Positions 26,323 to 36,761 of a stretch of DNA of 64,000 nt are shown piece by piece. This DNA comes from Pelomonas lactea. Lineage in GTDB: Bacteria; Pseudomonadota; Gammaproteobacteria; Burkholderiales; Burkholderiaceae_C. The first letter of the stretch is position 1. Every line of letters begins with the position of its first letter. Both the position numbers and the translations under genes were made by a program. The notes below the pieces were generated by a model. It was not told the origin of the DNA and did not search any database. It saw only the letters and a program-made list of their open reading frames with translations. The stretch lies in NCBI RefSeq assembly GCF_043555885.1, contig NZ_JBIGHX010000003.1, positions 372,001 through 436,000 on the forward strand, in the 5' to 3' direction.

Positions 26323-27723
26323 ATGACCGACATCGCTTTTTCCACACTGCCGCTGAGCCCCGCCATGCTGGCCAACCTCGACCAGCTCGGCTACGCGCAG
26401 ATGACGCCCATCCAGGCCGCCAGCCTGCCGCTGGCCCTCGCGGGCCGCGACGTCATCGGCGAGGCGCAGACCGGCTCCGGCAAGACGGCTGCCTTCGCCA
26501 TCGCACTGCTGCACCGGCTCAAGGCCGATCTGCCGCGCGTGCAGGCGCTGGTGCTGGCGCCGACGCGCGAGCTGGCCGATCAGGTCACGCAGGAGATCCG
26601 CCGCCTGGCGCGCGCGGCCGACAACATCAAGGTGCTGAGCCTGTGTGGCGGCAGCCCCATGAAGCCGCAGATCGAGAGCCTGTCCTTCGGTGCACACATC
26701 GCCGTGGGCACGCCGGGCCGGCTCATCGACCACCTGGAACGCGGCACGCTGGACCTGGCCGCGCTGAACACGCTGGTGCTGGACGAGGCCGACCGCATGC
26801 TGGACATGGGCTTCGTCGACGACATCAAGGCCGTGGCCAGGCGCGCACCTGCCAACCGGCAAACGCTGCTGTTCTCTGCCACCTTCCCGGATGGCGTGAA
26901 GGACATCGCGCAGAAGTTCATGCGCGAGCCGCAGACGGTGAAGGTGGCCGGCGCCACCAGCGCGGCCGCGTCCACCATCCGCCAGATTGCCTACGAGGTG
27001 ACCGAGGCGCAGCGGCTGGACGCCGTGCCGCGGCTGCTGCGCGCGTTCCGCCCCGAGTCGACCATCGCCTTCTGCAACACCAAGCAGCAGTGCCGTGACC
27101 TGGAGGCCGTGCTGGCGGCGCAAGGCTTCGTCGTGCTGGCGCTGCACGGCGACCTGGAGCAGCGTGACCGGGACCAGGTGCTGATCCAGTTCGCCAACCG
27201 CAGCGCGTCGGTGCTGGTGGCCACCGACGTCGCCGCGCGCGGGCTGGACATCGCCAACCTGGCCTGCGTCATCAACGTGGACATCAGCGCCGATGTGGAG
27301 CAGCACGTGCACCGCATCGGCCGCACCGGGCGCGCGGGCGCGCCCGGCCTGGCGCTGAGCCTGGCCAGCCTGGACGAGATGGGCCGCGTGGGGCGCATCG
27401 AGCAGCTGCAGTCGGCGCCGTTCCAGTGGCAGCCGCTGGACGCGCTGACCGACGCGCCCGGCGGCCCGCTGCTGCCCGCGATGGACACGCTGCAGATCCT
27501 GGGCGGCCGCAAGGAGAAGATCCGTCCCGGTGACATCCTGGGCGCGCTGACGGGCGAAGCCGGCTTCACATCGGCGCAGATCGGCAAGATCAATGTCACC
27601 GACTTCCACAGTTATGTTGCGGTGCAGCGTGATATCGCGAAGGAGGCCGTGCGGCGTTTGTCGGCCGGCAAGCTCAAGGGCCGCAAGGTCAAGGTGAGAA
27701 GGCTGGCCGACCTGTCCGACTGA
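26323..27723 (+). CDS. dbpA: ATP-dependent RNA helicase DbpA
   Basis: 466 residues, DEAD-box family. Motifs: AQTGSGKT (Walker A), PTRELADQV, DEADRMLDMGF, a Ser-Ala-Thr motif (LLFSATFPDG), STIAFCNTKQQ, and HRIGRTGRAG. The C-terminal domain has GGRKEKIRPGDILGALTG ... FTSAQIGKINVTDFHSYVAV, the DbpA RNA-binding module that recognises hairpin 92 of 23S rRNA. It acts in large-subunit assembly. ATG 26323 is chosen from family alignment and the absence of conserved residues upstream. Confidence 0.93.
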   Translation: MTDIAFSTLPLSPAMLANLDQLGYAQMTPIQAASLPLALAGRDVIGEAQTGSGKTAAFAIALLHRLKADLPRVQALVLAPTRELADQVTQEIRRLARAADNIKVLSLCGGSPMKPQIESLSFGAHIAVGTPGRLIDHLERGTLDLAALNTLVLDEADRMLDMGFVDDIKAVARRAPANRQTLLFSATFPDGVKDIAQKFMREPQTVKVAGATSAAASTIRQIAYEVTEAQRLDAVPRLLRAFRPESTIAFCNTKQQCRDLEAVLAAQGFVVLALHGDLEQRDRDQVLIQFANRSASVLVATDVAARGLDIANLACVINVDISADVEQHVHRIGRTGRAGAPGLALSLASLDEMGRVGRIEQLQSAPFQWQPLDALTDAPGGPLLPAMDTLQILGGRKEKIRPGDILGALTGEAGFTSAQIGKINVTDFHSYVAVQRDIAKEAVRRLSAGKLKGRKVKVRRLADLSD

Positions 27724-27759
27724 CTTCCCGGCGCCGCCGCGCGGGGCTACATTGCCCCC

Positions 27760-28641
27760 ATGTTGCCCAGGCGCCAGCTGCTGACGAGCCTTCCCGTCCT
27801 GCTGGCGGCGGGGTCGGCGCGTGCCTCTGAGCTGGTGCTGACGCTGCGTGCCCCGGACGGCGAGGCCGACATGCGCAATGCCTACGTGCGCGACGCCGTG
27901 CAGCTGGCGCTGCAGAAGACCGAGCGCGACGACGGGCCGTTCAGGCTGGTGTTGTCGCTGCCGATGAACAAGCAGCGCGCGCTGCTGGAAGCCTCGGCGC
28001 GGACGGTGCTCAACTTCCTCGTCGTCACGGGGCCGGAAGTGGGCCGCGCGGCCGGGCTGGTGCCGGTGCGCTTTCCCATCCATCTGGGCGTCAACCGCTA
28101 CCGCGTCTGCTTCGTGCATGCGCCCAGCCAGGCGGCTGTGCGTGCGGCGGACAGCCTCGCCGCCGTGGCCCGGCTGCGCCATGTGCAGGGGCGCGACTGG
28201 GCCGACGTGGCCGTCATGCGGGCCAATGGCTTCACGGTCGCGGAGGTGGCGACCTACGAAGCCTTGTTCGAGGTCGTGGCCGTGGGTCGCGCCGACCTGT
28301 TCTGCCGCAGCGTGCTGGAGGTGGGGCACGAAATCCAGGCGCACGCCGGCATGCCGGGACTGGCGCTGGACGACAGCCTGCTGCTGTCCTACGACCTGCC
28401 ACAGTATCTCTACACGCATGCCGACAACCGCACGGCCATCGAGCGCTTGGAGCGCGGCCTGCGGCTGGCGTTTGCCGACGGGTCGCTGCAGGCCTTGCTG
28501 CGGCGCTATCTGGAGCCGGCACTGGCCCGGCTGGCGCTGCCGCGGCGGCGGCTGTTCCTGCTCAGGACACCCACGCCGACCCGGGTGGAGATGGACGACC
28601 GGCCGTTCCAGATCGACCTGCTGCGCAGGGCCGGCCGTTGA
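27760..28641 (+). CDS. orphan secreted solute-binding-like protein
   Basis: 293 residues with a signal peptide (MLPRRQLLTSLPVLLAAGSARA). The body has a two-lobe pattern resembling transporter substrate-binding domains (APDGEADMRNAYVRDAVQLAL, LNFLVVTGPEVGRAAGLVPVRFP, VVAVGRADLFCRSVLEV), but similarity is weaker than for the binding protein at 18778. No transporter genes are adjacent. It starts 36 bp after dbpA. A role in ligand sensing is possible; no substrate can be proposed. Confidence 0.6.
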   Translation: MLPRRQLLTSLPVLLAAGSARASELVLTLRAPDGEADMRNAYVRDAVQLALQKTERDDGPFRLVLSLPMNKQRALLEASARTVLNFLVVTGPEVGRAAGLVPVRFPIHLGVNRYRVCFVHAPSQAAVRAADSLAAVARLRHVQGRDWADVAVMRANGFTVAEVATYEALFEVVAVGRADLFCRSVLEVGHEIQAHAGMPGLALDDSLLLSYDLPQYLYTHADNRTAIERLERGLRLAFADGSLQALLRRYLEPALARLALPRRRLFLLRTPTPTRVEMDDRPFQIDLLRRAGR

Positions 28642-28757
28642 CGGCGTGACATGTTGGCGCCCGGGCCGCTCAGGGAGGGGGTGCGCGGCGCGGTTGCGAC
28701 GTTTTCACGCGCGGCGGGTGAGGGCGGCGCCTAGTCTCGCATCCAGCGAGGTGCCCC

Positions 28758-28970
28758 ATGAACTCACGCCCCATGCCCCTGATGTGCGACGACTATGAGC
28801 TGCGTTTCGAGTCCCTGTTCCAAGCCGGTCGCGCGCTGGCCTTCCCATGCGACAAGCATGGCGGTGTGCTGCTGGATTCTCTGAGCGAGAAGGCGCGGCA
28901 GAACTACCTGTTCGCGCGCGCCGTTGTGGGCCGCGATTACGCCAGCCCCATCGTCCTGCGCCGCGGCTGA
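28758..28970 (+). CDS. small conserved-looking hypothetical protein
   Basis: 70 residues, soluble, with CDDYELRFESLFQAGRALAF, PCDKHGGVLLDSLSEKARQN and a terminal RDYASPIVLRRG. A Shine-Dalgarno-like GCGAGGTG lies upstream of the ATG. I recall similar short proteins in Burkholderiales, without assigned function. It ends 14 bp from the convergent gene at 28985. Confidence 0.55.
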   Translation: MNSRPMPLMCDDYELRFESLFQAGRALAFPCDKHGGVLLDSLSEKARQNYLFARAVVGRDYASPIVLRRG

Positions 28971-28984
28971 GGCCGCGGCTATCG

Positions 28985-29374
28985 TCAGACGGCGTGGATC
29001 TCTACGGTGGGCCGCGCACCCGCCACCACGTTCAGGCAATCGTTGGTGCTAACCACGAAGTATTCCGTGATGCCTGGCGCGTCGCTCGACAGGAAGCCGC
29101 TGCGCAGGGACTCTTGCGCGAACCAGCCGTTCTCGCTGATCTCGAAGAGCCATCCGTGGTCAGCAGCGCAGCGGGGCCAGAACTCCAGCAGATTCCCCTC
29201 ATCCAGCAGCCGAAAGCCCACCACTTCGGTGAAGGTGGTCACTGCCTGCTGTACTTCGTCGGGGCAGGTCAAGGTGAGCACCAGCTTGTCGCCGTCGTAG
29301 CGAACCTCGGACAGAAAGACGGCGGCGTGAAACCGGTGACCTGTGTCAACCGCACTGGCGGCCGCCTTCAGCAT
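28985..29374 (-). CDS. hypothetical protein downstream of glnS
   Basis: 129 residues from ATG 29374, preceded by GAAGGG five bases upstream. An in-frame GTG at 29398 overlapping the glnS stop would add eight residues. The sequence (FLSEVRYDGDKLVLTLTCPDE..., GFRLLDEGNLLEFWPRC, GWLFEISENGWFAQESLRSG, EYFVVSTNDCLNVV) is beta-rich and resembles uncharacterised proteins of about 130 residues I have seen scattered in bacteria; I cannot name a family. Its base composition looks less GC-rich than glnS, hinting at transfer. Confidence 0.6.
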   Translation of the reverse strand: MLKAAASAVDTGHRFHAAVFLSEVRYDGDKLVLTLTCPDEVQQAVTTFTEVVGFRLLDEGNLLEFWPRCAADHGWLFEISENGWFAQESLRSGFLSSDAPGITEYFVVSTNDCLNVVAGARPTVEIHAV

Positions 29375-29394
29375 CGGCCCTTCAGCCCGCTGCT

Positions 29395-31167
<1,773 letters not shown>

Positions 31168-31221
31168 CGTCGGCTCTGAAATGGGAGCGGGCCGTGTGCC
31201 CGGCCCGCGATGCCGCCAATT

Positions 31222-32025
31222 CTAAGGACGCCGCGCCGGCAGCCTGACATGGGCCAGCCCGATGCTGATCCACACGGCCACGCTGAAGTACAGCGTCATC
31301 CACACCACCTCGCTGCGCCAGTGCGCCCAGTCATGCGAGACGGTCCAGCGGCTGGATGCGTCGGCGATGCCGGCCGCCAGCGTCTGGTAGGCGCGGCCGG
31401 CAGCCTCGTCGGCCAGCCAGCGCGCCCAGTACATGGGCACGTCGACGAGGAACATGTAGCCCGCATACAGCGTGCCGGCCGTGATGGCCGCGGCCAGCCA
31501 GCGGCGGCCCCGCGCGCCGACGCGTCGCCACAGCCCCAGCATGGCCGCCACGCTGAGCACGGCCACCGTGCCCCACAGCGCTTCCTCGGCGACGTGGCCG
31601 ATGTTGCGCGTCGTCAGCACGGCGTTCCAGGAGTTGATCTCGGCAATGGCGATCAGCGGCACGATGGCGTAGGCCACGCGCAGGCTGAACAGGTGGCCCG
31701 TGGCCAGCGCGGCGCCGCGCAGCAGCAGCGCCCACTGGGCCGCGAAGCTCAGCTCGGCGATGGTGGCCACCGTGCGGCCAACGATGACGCTGGACGCCCA
31801 GGAGTCCACCATGACGACGCGTGGCACGTCGAACACCGGCAGCACCGAGCGGTAGCCGCAGCCCAGCACGTACAGCGCCGACAGCACGAGCTGCAGCCGC
31901 TGGTGCGGCCATGTCGTGCCGTCGGGGCGGTGGCGGTGCAGCCAGGCGGTGGAGGCCGTCCACGCGATCAGGTTGACGCCGGCAATGGCGCACAGCGCCT
32001 GCCACCAGAGGGTCGCGTCGGTCAT
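31222..32025 (-). CDS. multipass membrane protein of unknown function
   Basis: 267 residues with about seven hydrophobic segments (for example 5-25, 44-60, 75-108, 113-130, 145-165, 180-195, 235-255), separated by short Arg- and Trp-rich loops. Some residues, such as HVAEEALWG and MYWARWLADEAAGRAY, may be functional, but no family is recognised. It lies 38 bp downstream of the second hairpin repeat copy and 54 bp upstream of glnS, in the same direction. Confidence 0.65.
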   Translation of the reverse strand: MTDATLWWQALCAIAGVNLIAWTASTAWLHRHRPDGTTWPHQRLQLVLSALYVLGCGYRSVLPVFDVPRVVMVDSWASSVIVGRTVATIAELSFAAQWALLLRGAALATGHLFSLRVAYAIVPLIAIAEINSWNAVLTTRNIGHVAEEALWGTVAVLSVAAMLGLWRRVGARGRRWLAAAITAGTLYAGYMFLVDVPMYWARWLADEAAGRAYQTLAAGIADASSRWTVSHDWAHWRSEVVWMTLYFSVAVWISIGLAHVRLPARRP

Positions 32026-32063
32026 CGCGGTCTCCTTCCATTGCGCGGGTTGTCGAGCCCTGG

Positions 32064-32192
32064 CGGGCCGAGCGATGGGCCGCTCCCGAGCCGGCCCGCA
32101 CTGGCGATGTGCTGGCCGGTCGATCCGGCCAGCATCGCCGTCCCCTCGGGGGACCGGCCAACGTACCCGTTGGACGAGGGGCTCACGATTTC
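32064..32192 (-). repeat. 129-bp hairpin-rich repeat, copy 2 (reverse orientation)
   Basis: The reverse complement aligns gaplessly with 23471-23599, with 19 differences. Stem A is CCAACG/CGTTGG, and the inner stem of C is GCTGGCCGG, loop ATCGA, CCGGCCAGC, with the outer GGCGAT/ATCGCC unchanged. One changed pair in A and three in C are compensatory relative to copy 1. In this copy the element includes the TGA stop of the ribbon-helix-helix-like gene (32183-32185) and ends 38 bp before the next leftward start. Orientation relative to transcription is the same as in copy 1. Confidence 0.85.
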
Positions 32193-32434
32193 GGCGGCCG
32201 GCCGGTCTTCACGGGCGCCAGCCGGTCCAGCGCCGCGGCCAGCTCGCGGTCGTCCAGCGCGGCCAGCACCTGCAGGCCGGCGCGCAGCAGCTCGCTCTTC
32301 TTGGCCTCCCGCTGCTGGCCGTGCAGGCGGTGCTTGAGCGCCTTCAGCAGCGCGTAGTCGGCCTCGGGCATCGTGAAGCCGTCGCGCACGAGCTTGGCGC
32401 GTTCGGGGGGCGGTGGCTTGCGGTCGTGGCTCAT
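32183..32434 (-). CDS. small ribbon-helix-helix-like DNA-binding protein candidate
   Basis: 83 residues: a basic N-terminus (MSHDRKPPPPERAKLVRDGF), then a strand-helix-helix pattern (FTMPEADYALLKALKHRL, AKKSELLRAGLQVLAALD) and a basic tail (KTGRPPKS). This resembles CopG/Arc-type folds and a small family widespread in betaproteobacteria. A palindrome with a TATAAA-like box lies four bases upstream of its start, consistent with autoregulation. No toxin partner is adjacent. The stop codon is inside the second hairpin repeat. Confidence 0.6.
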   Translation of the reverse strand: MSHDRKPPPPERAKLVRDGFTMPEADYALLKALKHRLHGQQREAKKSELLRAGLQVLAALDDRELAAALDRLAPVKTGRPPKS

Positions 32435-32437
32435 AAC

Positions 32438-32465
32438 GATGAAAACCGTTTATACGGTTTCCATC
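32438..32465 (-). promoter_or_regulatory. palindromic operator/promoter of the ribbon-helix-helix-like gene
   Basis: Arms GAT..AAACCG and CGGTTT..ATC surround TTTATA, giving a 28-bp symmetric site (six-base core arms plus outer triplets). Read leftward it holds TATAAA, a possible -10 box. It ends three bases before the start codon, so a bound repressor would block initiation. Confidence 0.55.
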
Positions 32466-32485
32466 GCCGCGGCGCTACCTCGACG

Positions 32486-33262
32486 TCACAGCGCCTTGAA
32501 CCGGCCGGCGTGCACGCGGCTGACGGTCAGTCGCTCGGGCCGCTGGCGCAGCTCCAGCAGCACGGTGCCGTTGTCCTGCCGCGCCGCGCGGGCCACGGCG
32601 TCGATGTGCACGACGGTGGAGCGGTGCACCTGCCAGAAGCGTTCAGGGTCCAGCTGCGGCAGCAGCTCGCGCAGCGGCGCGCGCACCCAGTAGTCGCGCT
32701 CGGCGGTGACGGCGCGCACGTACTTGTCGGCGGCTTCGAGATAGCAGATGTCGTCCACGGGCACCAGCTCGATGGCGTCGCCCACGGCGGCCTGCAGGTG
32801 GCGCAGCCGCGGCGCGGGCGCGGCGGCCTGGGCCAGCAGTTGCTGGAGCGAGGCCAGCGTCGCGTCGCCCAAGGCCGGCTGTGCCAGGCGCGACTGCAGC
32901 CGGGCCGCGCTTTGCGCCAGGCGTTCGGGTGTCACCGGCTTGAGCAGGTAGTCGGCCGCAGCGGCGTCGAAGGCCTGCAGCGCGTACTGGTCGTAGGCCG
33001 TCACGAAGACGAACAGGGGCAGGGCGCCGGCGTCGTCGGGCCAGTCCTCGGTGATGGCCTGCGCCGCCTCCAGTCCGGTCATGCCGGGCATGCGGATGTC
33101 CAGGAAGCAGACGCGCGGCCGGTGGCGCAGCGCCAGCTCGACGGCGGCCGGCCCGTTGCCCGCCTGGGCCACGATCTGCAGCGCGGGCCAGGCGGCGGCC
33201 AGCTCGGCGCGCAGGTCGTCGGCCAGCAGGGGTTCGTCTTCGGCGATCAGCGCGGTGGTCAT
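32486..33262 (-). CDS. LytTR-type response regulator
   Basis: 258 residues: receiver (about 1-130; acidic AEDEP, phosphoacceptor Asp55 in VCFLDIRMPG, Lys in DYLLKPVTPE) and C-terminal LytTR DNA-binding domain (about 155-255; DDICYLEAADKYVRAVT, FWQVHRSTVVHIDAV). It belongs to the AlgR/LytR group, which controls envelope, adhesion or motility genes. Its ATG overlaps the stop of the upstream sensor kinase gene (ATGA at 33259-33262), so the pair is cotranscribed and almost certainly functionally coupled. Confidence 0.93.
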   Translation of the reverse strand: MTTALIAEDEPLLADDLRAELAAAWPALQIVAQAGNGPAAVELALRHRPRVCFLDIRMPGMTGLEAAQAITEDWPDDAGALPLFVFVTAYDQYALQAFDAAAADYLLKPVTPERLAQSAARLQSRLAQPALGDATLASLQQLLAQAAAPAPRLRHLQAAVGDAIELVPVDDICYLEAADKYVRAVTAERDYWVRAPLRELLPQLDPERFWQVHRSTVVHIDAVARAARQDNGTVLLELRQRPERLTVSRVHAGRFKAL

Positions 33263-34332
33263 GTCGGGAGGGCGATGCGGGCGATGCTGCCGCCGCCCGG
33301 CTGGGGCTGCAGCGTGAAGGTGGCGGCGTCGCCATAGCGCTGCGCCAGCCGCTCGCGCACCTGGGTCAGCCCGAAGCCGGCGCCCACGCTGCCCAGTTCG
33401 CTGGTGCCGGCCAGGCCCGCGCCGCTGTCGGCCACCTCCAGCACCAGCCGGCCCGGCTCGCGCAGGGCCGACACGCGCAGCTCGCCGCCCTGCACGTGCG
33501 GTTCCAGCCCGTGCTTGATGGCGTTCTCCACCAGCGGCTGCAGCAGCAGCGGCGGGATGGTGATGGCGCCCAACCCGGCCGGCAGCGCCAGATGCACGCG
33601 CAGGCGCGCGCCCATGCGCAGCTGCATCAGTGCGAGGTAGTCGGACAGGCGCTCGAACTCGTCGGCCAGTGCGTGCTCGGTGGCGCGGCTGGCCTGCAGC
33701 GTGGCGCGCAGGTAGTCGATGAGCCGGTCCAGCATCTGCTGCGCTTCGTCAGGCCGCAGCTTGATGAGCACGCGCAGATGGGCCAGCGTGTTGAACAGCA
33801 TGTGCGGCTCCAGCTGGCTTTGCAGCAGCGCCAGCCGCGCCTCGGCCGCCTGGCGTTCGGCCTGGGCCTGCTGCAGCTGGGCCAGGTTCAGCTTGAACAC
33901 CGCGAAGAAGAACATCGACGCCAGCAGCGAGACCAGCAGCGTGAACGCGAACGACAGCGCGAAGCGCCGGTCTGCGACGTTCCACAGCAGCGTTGACCGG
34001 TTGCCGGTCAACGTGTCGGCCAGCCACTGGCCGCCGGTGAAACCCAGCACCGAGCCCAGCAGGATGCACGGCATCATCCAGCCCCAGCCTATCCAGACGT
34101 TGGGGGGCGCGGACGGCGTGCCTCGCCAGCGGCGCAGCAGCCACTCCAGCCCCTTCTGCAACAGCGAAATGCAGGCCGATATCTGCACGCCGATCGCGAA
34201 CGAGTACAGCATGCTGTAGCCCAGCTGCCCGCCGCGGATCAGGTAGTTCAGCAACCCCACGATGACGCAGATGGCCACCGTGCCGCCGACGTGGATGGCC
34301 CAGTCGTGCGATTTGCAGGGGAAGGATGTCAT
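33259..34332 (-). CDS. LytS/YehU-family sensor histidine kinase
   Basis: 357 residues. About four membrane segments occupy the first 150 residues (AIHVGGTVAICVIVGLLNYL, MLYSFAIGVQISACISLL, and two more). The His_kinase domain follows, with the phosphoacceptor in SQLEPHMLFNTLAHLR and an ATPase domain with LVENAIKHGLEPH, VADSGAGL and GFGLTQVRERL. The family partners LytTR regulators, here encoded immediately downstream. The input signal is unknown. Confidence 0.93.
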   Translation of the reverse strand: MTSFPCKSHDWAIHVGGTVAICVIVGLLNYLIRGGQLGYSMLYSFAIGVQISACISLLQKGLEWLLRRWRGTPSAPPNVWIGWGWMMPCILLGSVLGFTGGQWLADTLTGNRSTLLWNVADRRFALSFAFTLLVSLLASMFFFAVFKLNLAQLQQAQAERQAAEARLALLQSQLEPHMLFNTLAHLRVLIKLRPDEAQQMLDRLIDYLRATLQASRATEHALADEFERLSDYLALMQLRMGARLRVHLALPAGLGAITIPPLLLQPLVENAIKHGLEPHVQGGELRVSALREPGRLVLEVADSGAGLAGTSELGSVGAGFGLTQVRERLAQRYGDAATFTLQPQPGGGSIARIALPT

Positions 34333-34413
34333 GGCGGCAGCATGGAGCCAGCGCCCGAGGCGGGCCAGAGGCTTGCGACGGACGGGGGCCTTGTGGCGCG
34401 AACGGCGCCGCGC

Positions 34414-35961
34414 TCAGCGCCGACGGCCCCCGCCACCGCCCAGGATGCTGCCCAGCACGCCGCGGATGATCTCGCGCCCCACGGCCGAGCCGATGCTGCG
34501 CACGGCCGATTGCGCCGCCTTCTCGGCCAGTCCGGGGTGGCGCCCGCCGCGCGGGCCGGTGGTGCCGAACAGCACGTCCTTGAGGCCGTCCATCAGCCCG
34601 CCGCCGGACTCAGCCGGCGCGGGCTGGGCCGGCGCGCCCTTGAACACCTGGCCGGCCTCGCCCGCCATGCCGCCGCCAGCGGGCGCCGCGGGCTTGCCGT
34701 TGAGCTTCTCGTAGGCGGATTCGCGGTCCAGCTGCTTCTCGTAGACGCCGGCCACCAGCGAGTTGGCGATCAGCGCCTGCCGCTGCGTGGGCGTGATGGG
34801 GCCGATCTGGCTGCCCGGCGGCAGCACGAACACCCGCTCGGTGATGCTGGGCCGGCCCTTCTCGTCCAGCAGGCTGACCAGCGCCTCGCCGACGCCCAGT
34901 TCCGTGATGGCGGCCGCGATGTCCAGGCCCGGCTTGGCGCGCATGGTCTCGGCGGCGCTCTTGACGGCCTTCTGGTCACGCGGCGTGAAGGCGCGCAGCG
35001 CGTGCTGCACGCGGTTGCCCAACTGGCCCAGCACGGCGTCGGGGATGTCCAGCGGGTTCTGCGTCACGAAGTACACGCCCACGCCCTTGGAGCGCACGAG
35101 GCGCACGACCAGCTCGATGCGCTCCACCAGCGCGTCCGGCGCGTCCTTGAACAGCAGGTGGGCCTCGTCGAAGAAGAACACCAGCTTGGGCTTGTCCAGG
35201 TCGCCCACCTCGGGCAGCGTCTCGAACAGCTCGCTCAGCATCCACAGCAGGAAGGTCGCGTACAGCCGCGGTGCGTTCATCAGCTTGTCGGCGGCCAGCA
35301 CGTTGATGACGCCCAGGCCCGACTCGGTCTGCATGAAGTCGGCGATGTTGAGCATCGGCTCGCCGAAGAACCTGTCCCCGCCCTGGGCCTCGATCTGCAG
35401 CAGGCCGCGCTGGATGGCGCCCACACTCGCGGCCGACACATTGCCGTACTGCGTCGTGAACTGGCTGGCGTTGTCGCCGACGTGTTGCAGCATCGCGCGC
35501 AAGTCCTTCAGGTCCAGCAGCAGCAGGCCCTGGTCGTCGGCGATCTTGAACACCATCTGCAGCACGCCGGCCTGCGTCTCGTTCAGCGCCAGCATGCGGG
35601 CCAGCAGCAGCGGACCCATGTCCGACACGGTGGCCCGCACGGGGTGACCCTGTTCGCCGAACACGTCCCACAGCGTCGTGGGGCAGGCGATCTTGTCGGC
35701 CGGTTCGAGGCCGCGGTCCTTCAGCACGGCGAGCAGCTTCTCGCTGGGGTTGCCGGCCTGGCTGATGCCGGTCAGGTCGCCCTTCACGTCGGCCATGAAG
35801 ACGGGCACGCCGATGCGGGAGAAGTTCTCGGCCAGCGTCTGCAGGCTGATGGTCTTGCCGGTGCCCGTGGCACCGGTGATGAGGCCGTGGCGGTTGGCCA
35901 GCGCGGGCAGCAGCAGGCACTCGATGTCGCCATGGCGGGCCAGCAGGATGGGGTCGGTCAT
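34414..35961 (-). CDS. HerA-like ATPase (DUF853 family)
   Basis: 515 residues. Walker A is GATGTGKT (29-36), with ADVKGDLTGISQAG shortly after and Walker B in KLVFFFDEAHLLF. An arginine-finger region follows near VTQNPLDIPDAVLGQLGNRVQHALRAF. The C-terminus is Gly/Arg-rich (GSILGGGGGRRR). DUF853 proteins are related to the HerA/FtsK DNA-translocating ATPases, but the role of this widespread proteobacterial member is not established. A GAGGAGCG ribosome site precedes the ATG. It is divergent from yebC with 77 bp between starts. Confidence 0.88.
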   Translation of the reverse strand: MTDPILLARHGDIECLLLPALANRHGLITGATGTGKTISLQTLAENFSRIGVPVFMADVKGDLTGISQAGNPSEKLLAVLKDRGLEPADKIACPTTLWDVFGEQGHPVRATVSDMGPLLLARMLALNETQAGVLQMVFKIADDQGLLLLDLKDLRAMLQHVGDNASQFTTQYGNVSAASVGAIQRGLLQIEAQGGDRFFGEPMLNIADFMQTESGLGVINVLAADKLMNAPRLYATFLLWMLSELFETLPEVGDLDKPKLVFFFDEAHLLFKDAPDALVERIELVVRLVRSKGVGVYFVTQNPLDIPDAVLGQLGNRVQHALRAFTPRDQKAVKSAAETMRAKPGLDIAAAITELGVGEALVSLLDEKGRPSITERVFVLPPGSQIGPITPTQRQALIANSLVAGVYEKQLDRESAYEKLNGKPAAPAGGGMAGEAGQVFKGAPAQPAPAESGGGLMDGLKDVLFGTTGPRGGRHPGLAEKAAQSAVRSIGSAVGREIIRGVLGSILGGGGGRRR

Positions 35962-36038
35962 GGACGCTCCTCTAAAATCACACTTCTGCCAACGATAAAT
36001 CAGGCCGCTGCACCGTCAGCCGGCCGGGAGCCGAACTT

Positions 36039-36761
36039 ATGGCTGGTCATTCCAAATGGGCCAACATCCAACACCGCAAAGGCCGCCAGGACGAGAAGCG
36101 CGGCAAGATCTGGACGCGCATCATCCGTGAGATCACGGTCGCGGCCCGCCAGGGCGGCCCCGACATCAAGGACAACCCGCGTCTGCGGCTGGCCGTCGAC
36201 AAGGCCAAGGCCGCCAACATGCCGGCCGACCGGATCAAGTACAACATCGACAAGGCCAGCGGCAACATCGATGGCCTGACGTACGAGGAAATCCGCTACG
36301 AGGGCTATGGCATCGGCGGCGCGGCCATCATGATCGACACGATGACGGACAACCGCGTCCGCACCGTGGCCGAGGTGCGCCACGCCTTCAGCAAGTACGG
36401 CGGCAACATGGGCACGGACGGCTCGGTGGCCTTCCAGTTCAAGCACGTGGGCCAGCTGCTGTTCGCGCCTGGTACGTCGGAGGACAAGGTCATGGAAGTG
36501 GCGCTGGATGCCGGCGCCGAGGACGTCATCACCGGCGACGACGGTGCCATCGAGGTGCTGACCTCGCCCGCCGACTATGAAGTCGTCAAGGCGGCGCTGG
36601 AAGCCGCCGGCCTGGTGCCTGAGCTGGCCGAGGTGACGATGCGCCCCGAGAACACCATCGCGCTGACCGGCGAGGACGCCGAGCGCATGCAGAAGCTCTT
36701 GGACGTCATCGAAGACCTCGACGACACCCAGGCCGTCTATCACAACGCGGAACTCGGCTGA
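36039..36761 (+). CDS. yebC: YebC/PmpR-family protein
   Basis: 240 residues. The N-terminal MAGHSKWANIQHRKGRQDEK is the family signature, followed by GGPDIKDNPRLRLAVDKAKA and the three-domain layout of YebC. Members have been described as transcriptional regulators and, more recently, as ribosome-associated factors easing polyproline stalling. Its stop overlaps the purD start by one base (TGATG). It opens a long rightward run of genes ending with rng. Confidence 0.95.
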   Translation: MAGHSKWANIQHRKGRQDEKRGKIWTRIIREITVAARQGGPDIKDNPRLRLAVDKAKAANMPADRIKYNIDKASGNIDGLTYEEIRYEGYGIGGAAIMIDTMTDNRVRTVAEVRHAFSKYGGNMGTDGSVAFQFKHVGQLLFAPGTSEDKVMEVALDAGAEDVITGDDGAIEVLTSPADYEVVKAALEAAGLVPELAEVTMRPENTIALTGEDAERMQKLLDVIEDLDDTQAVYHNAELG

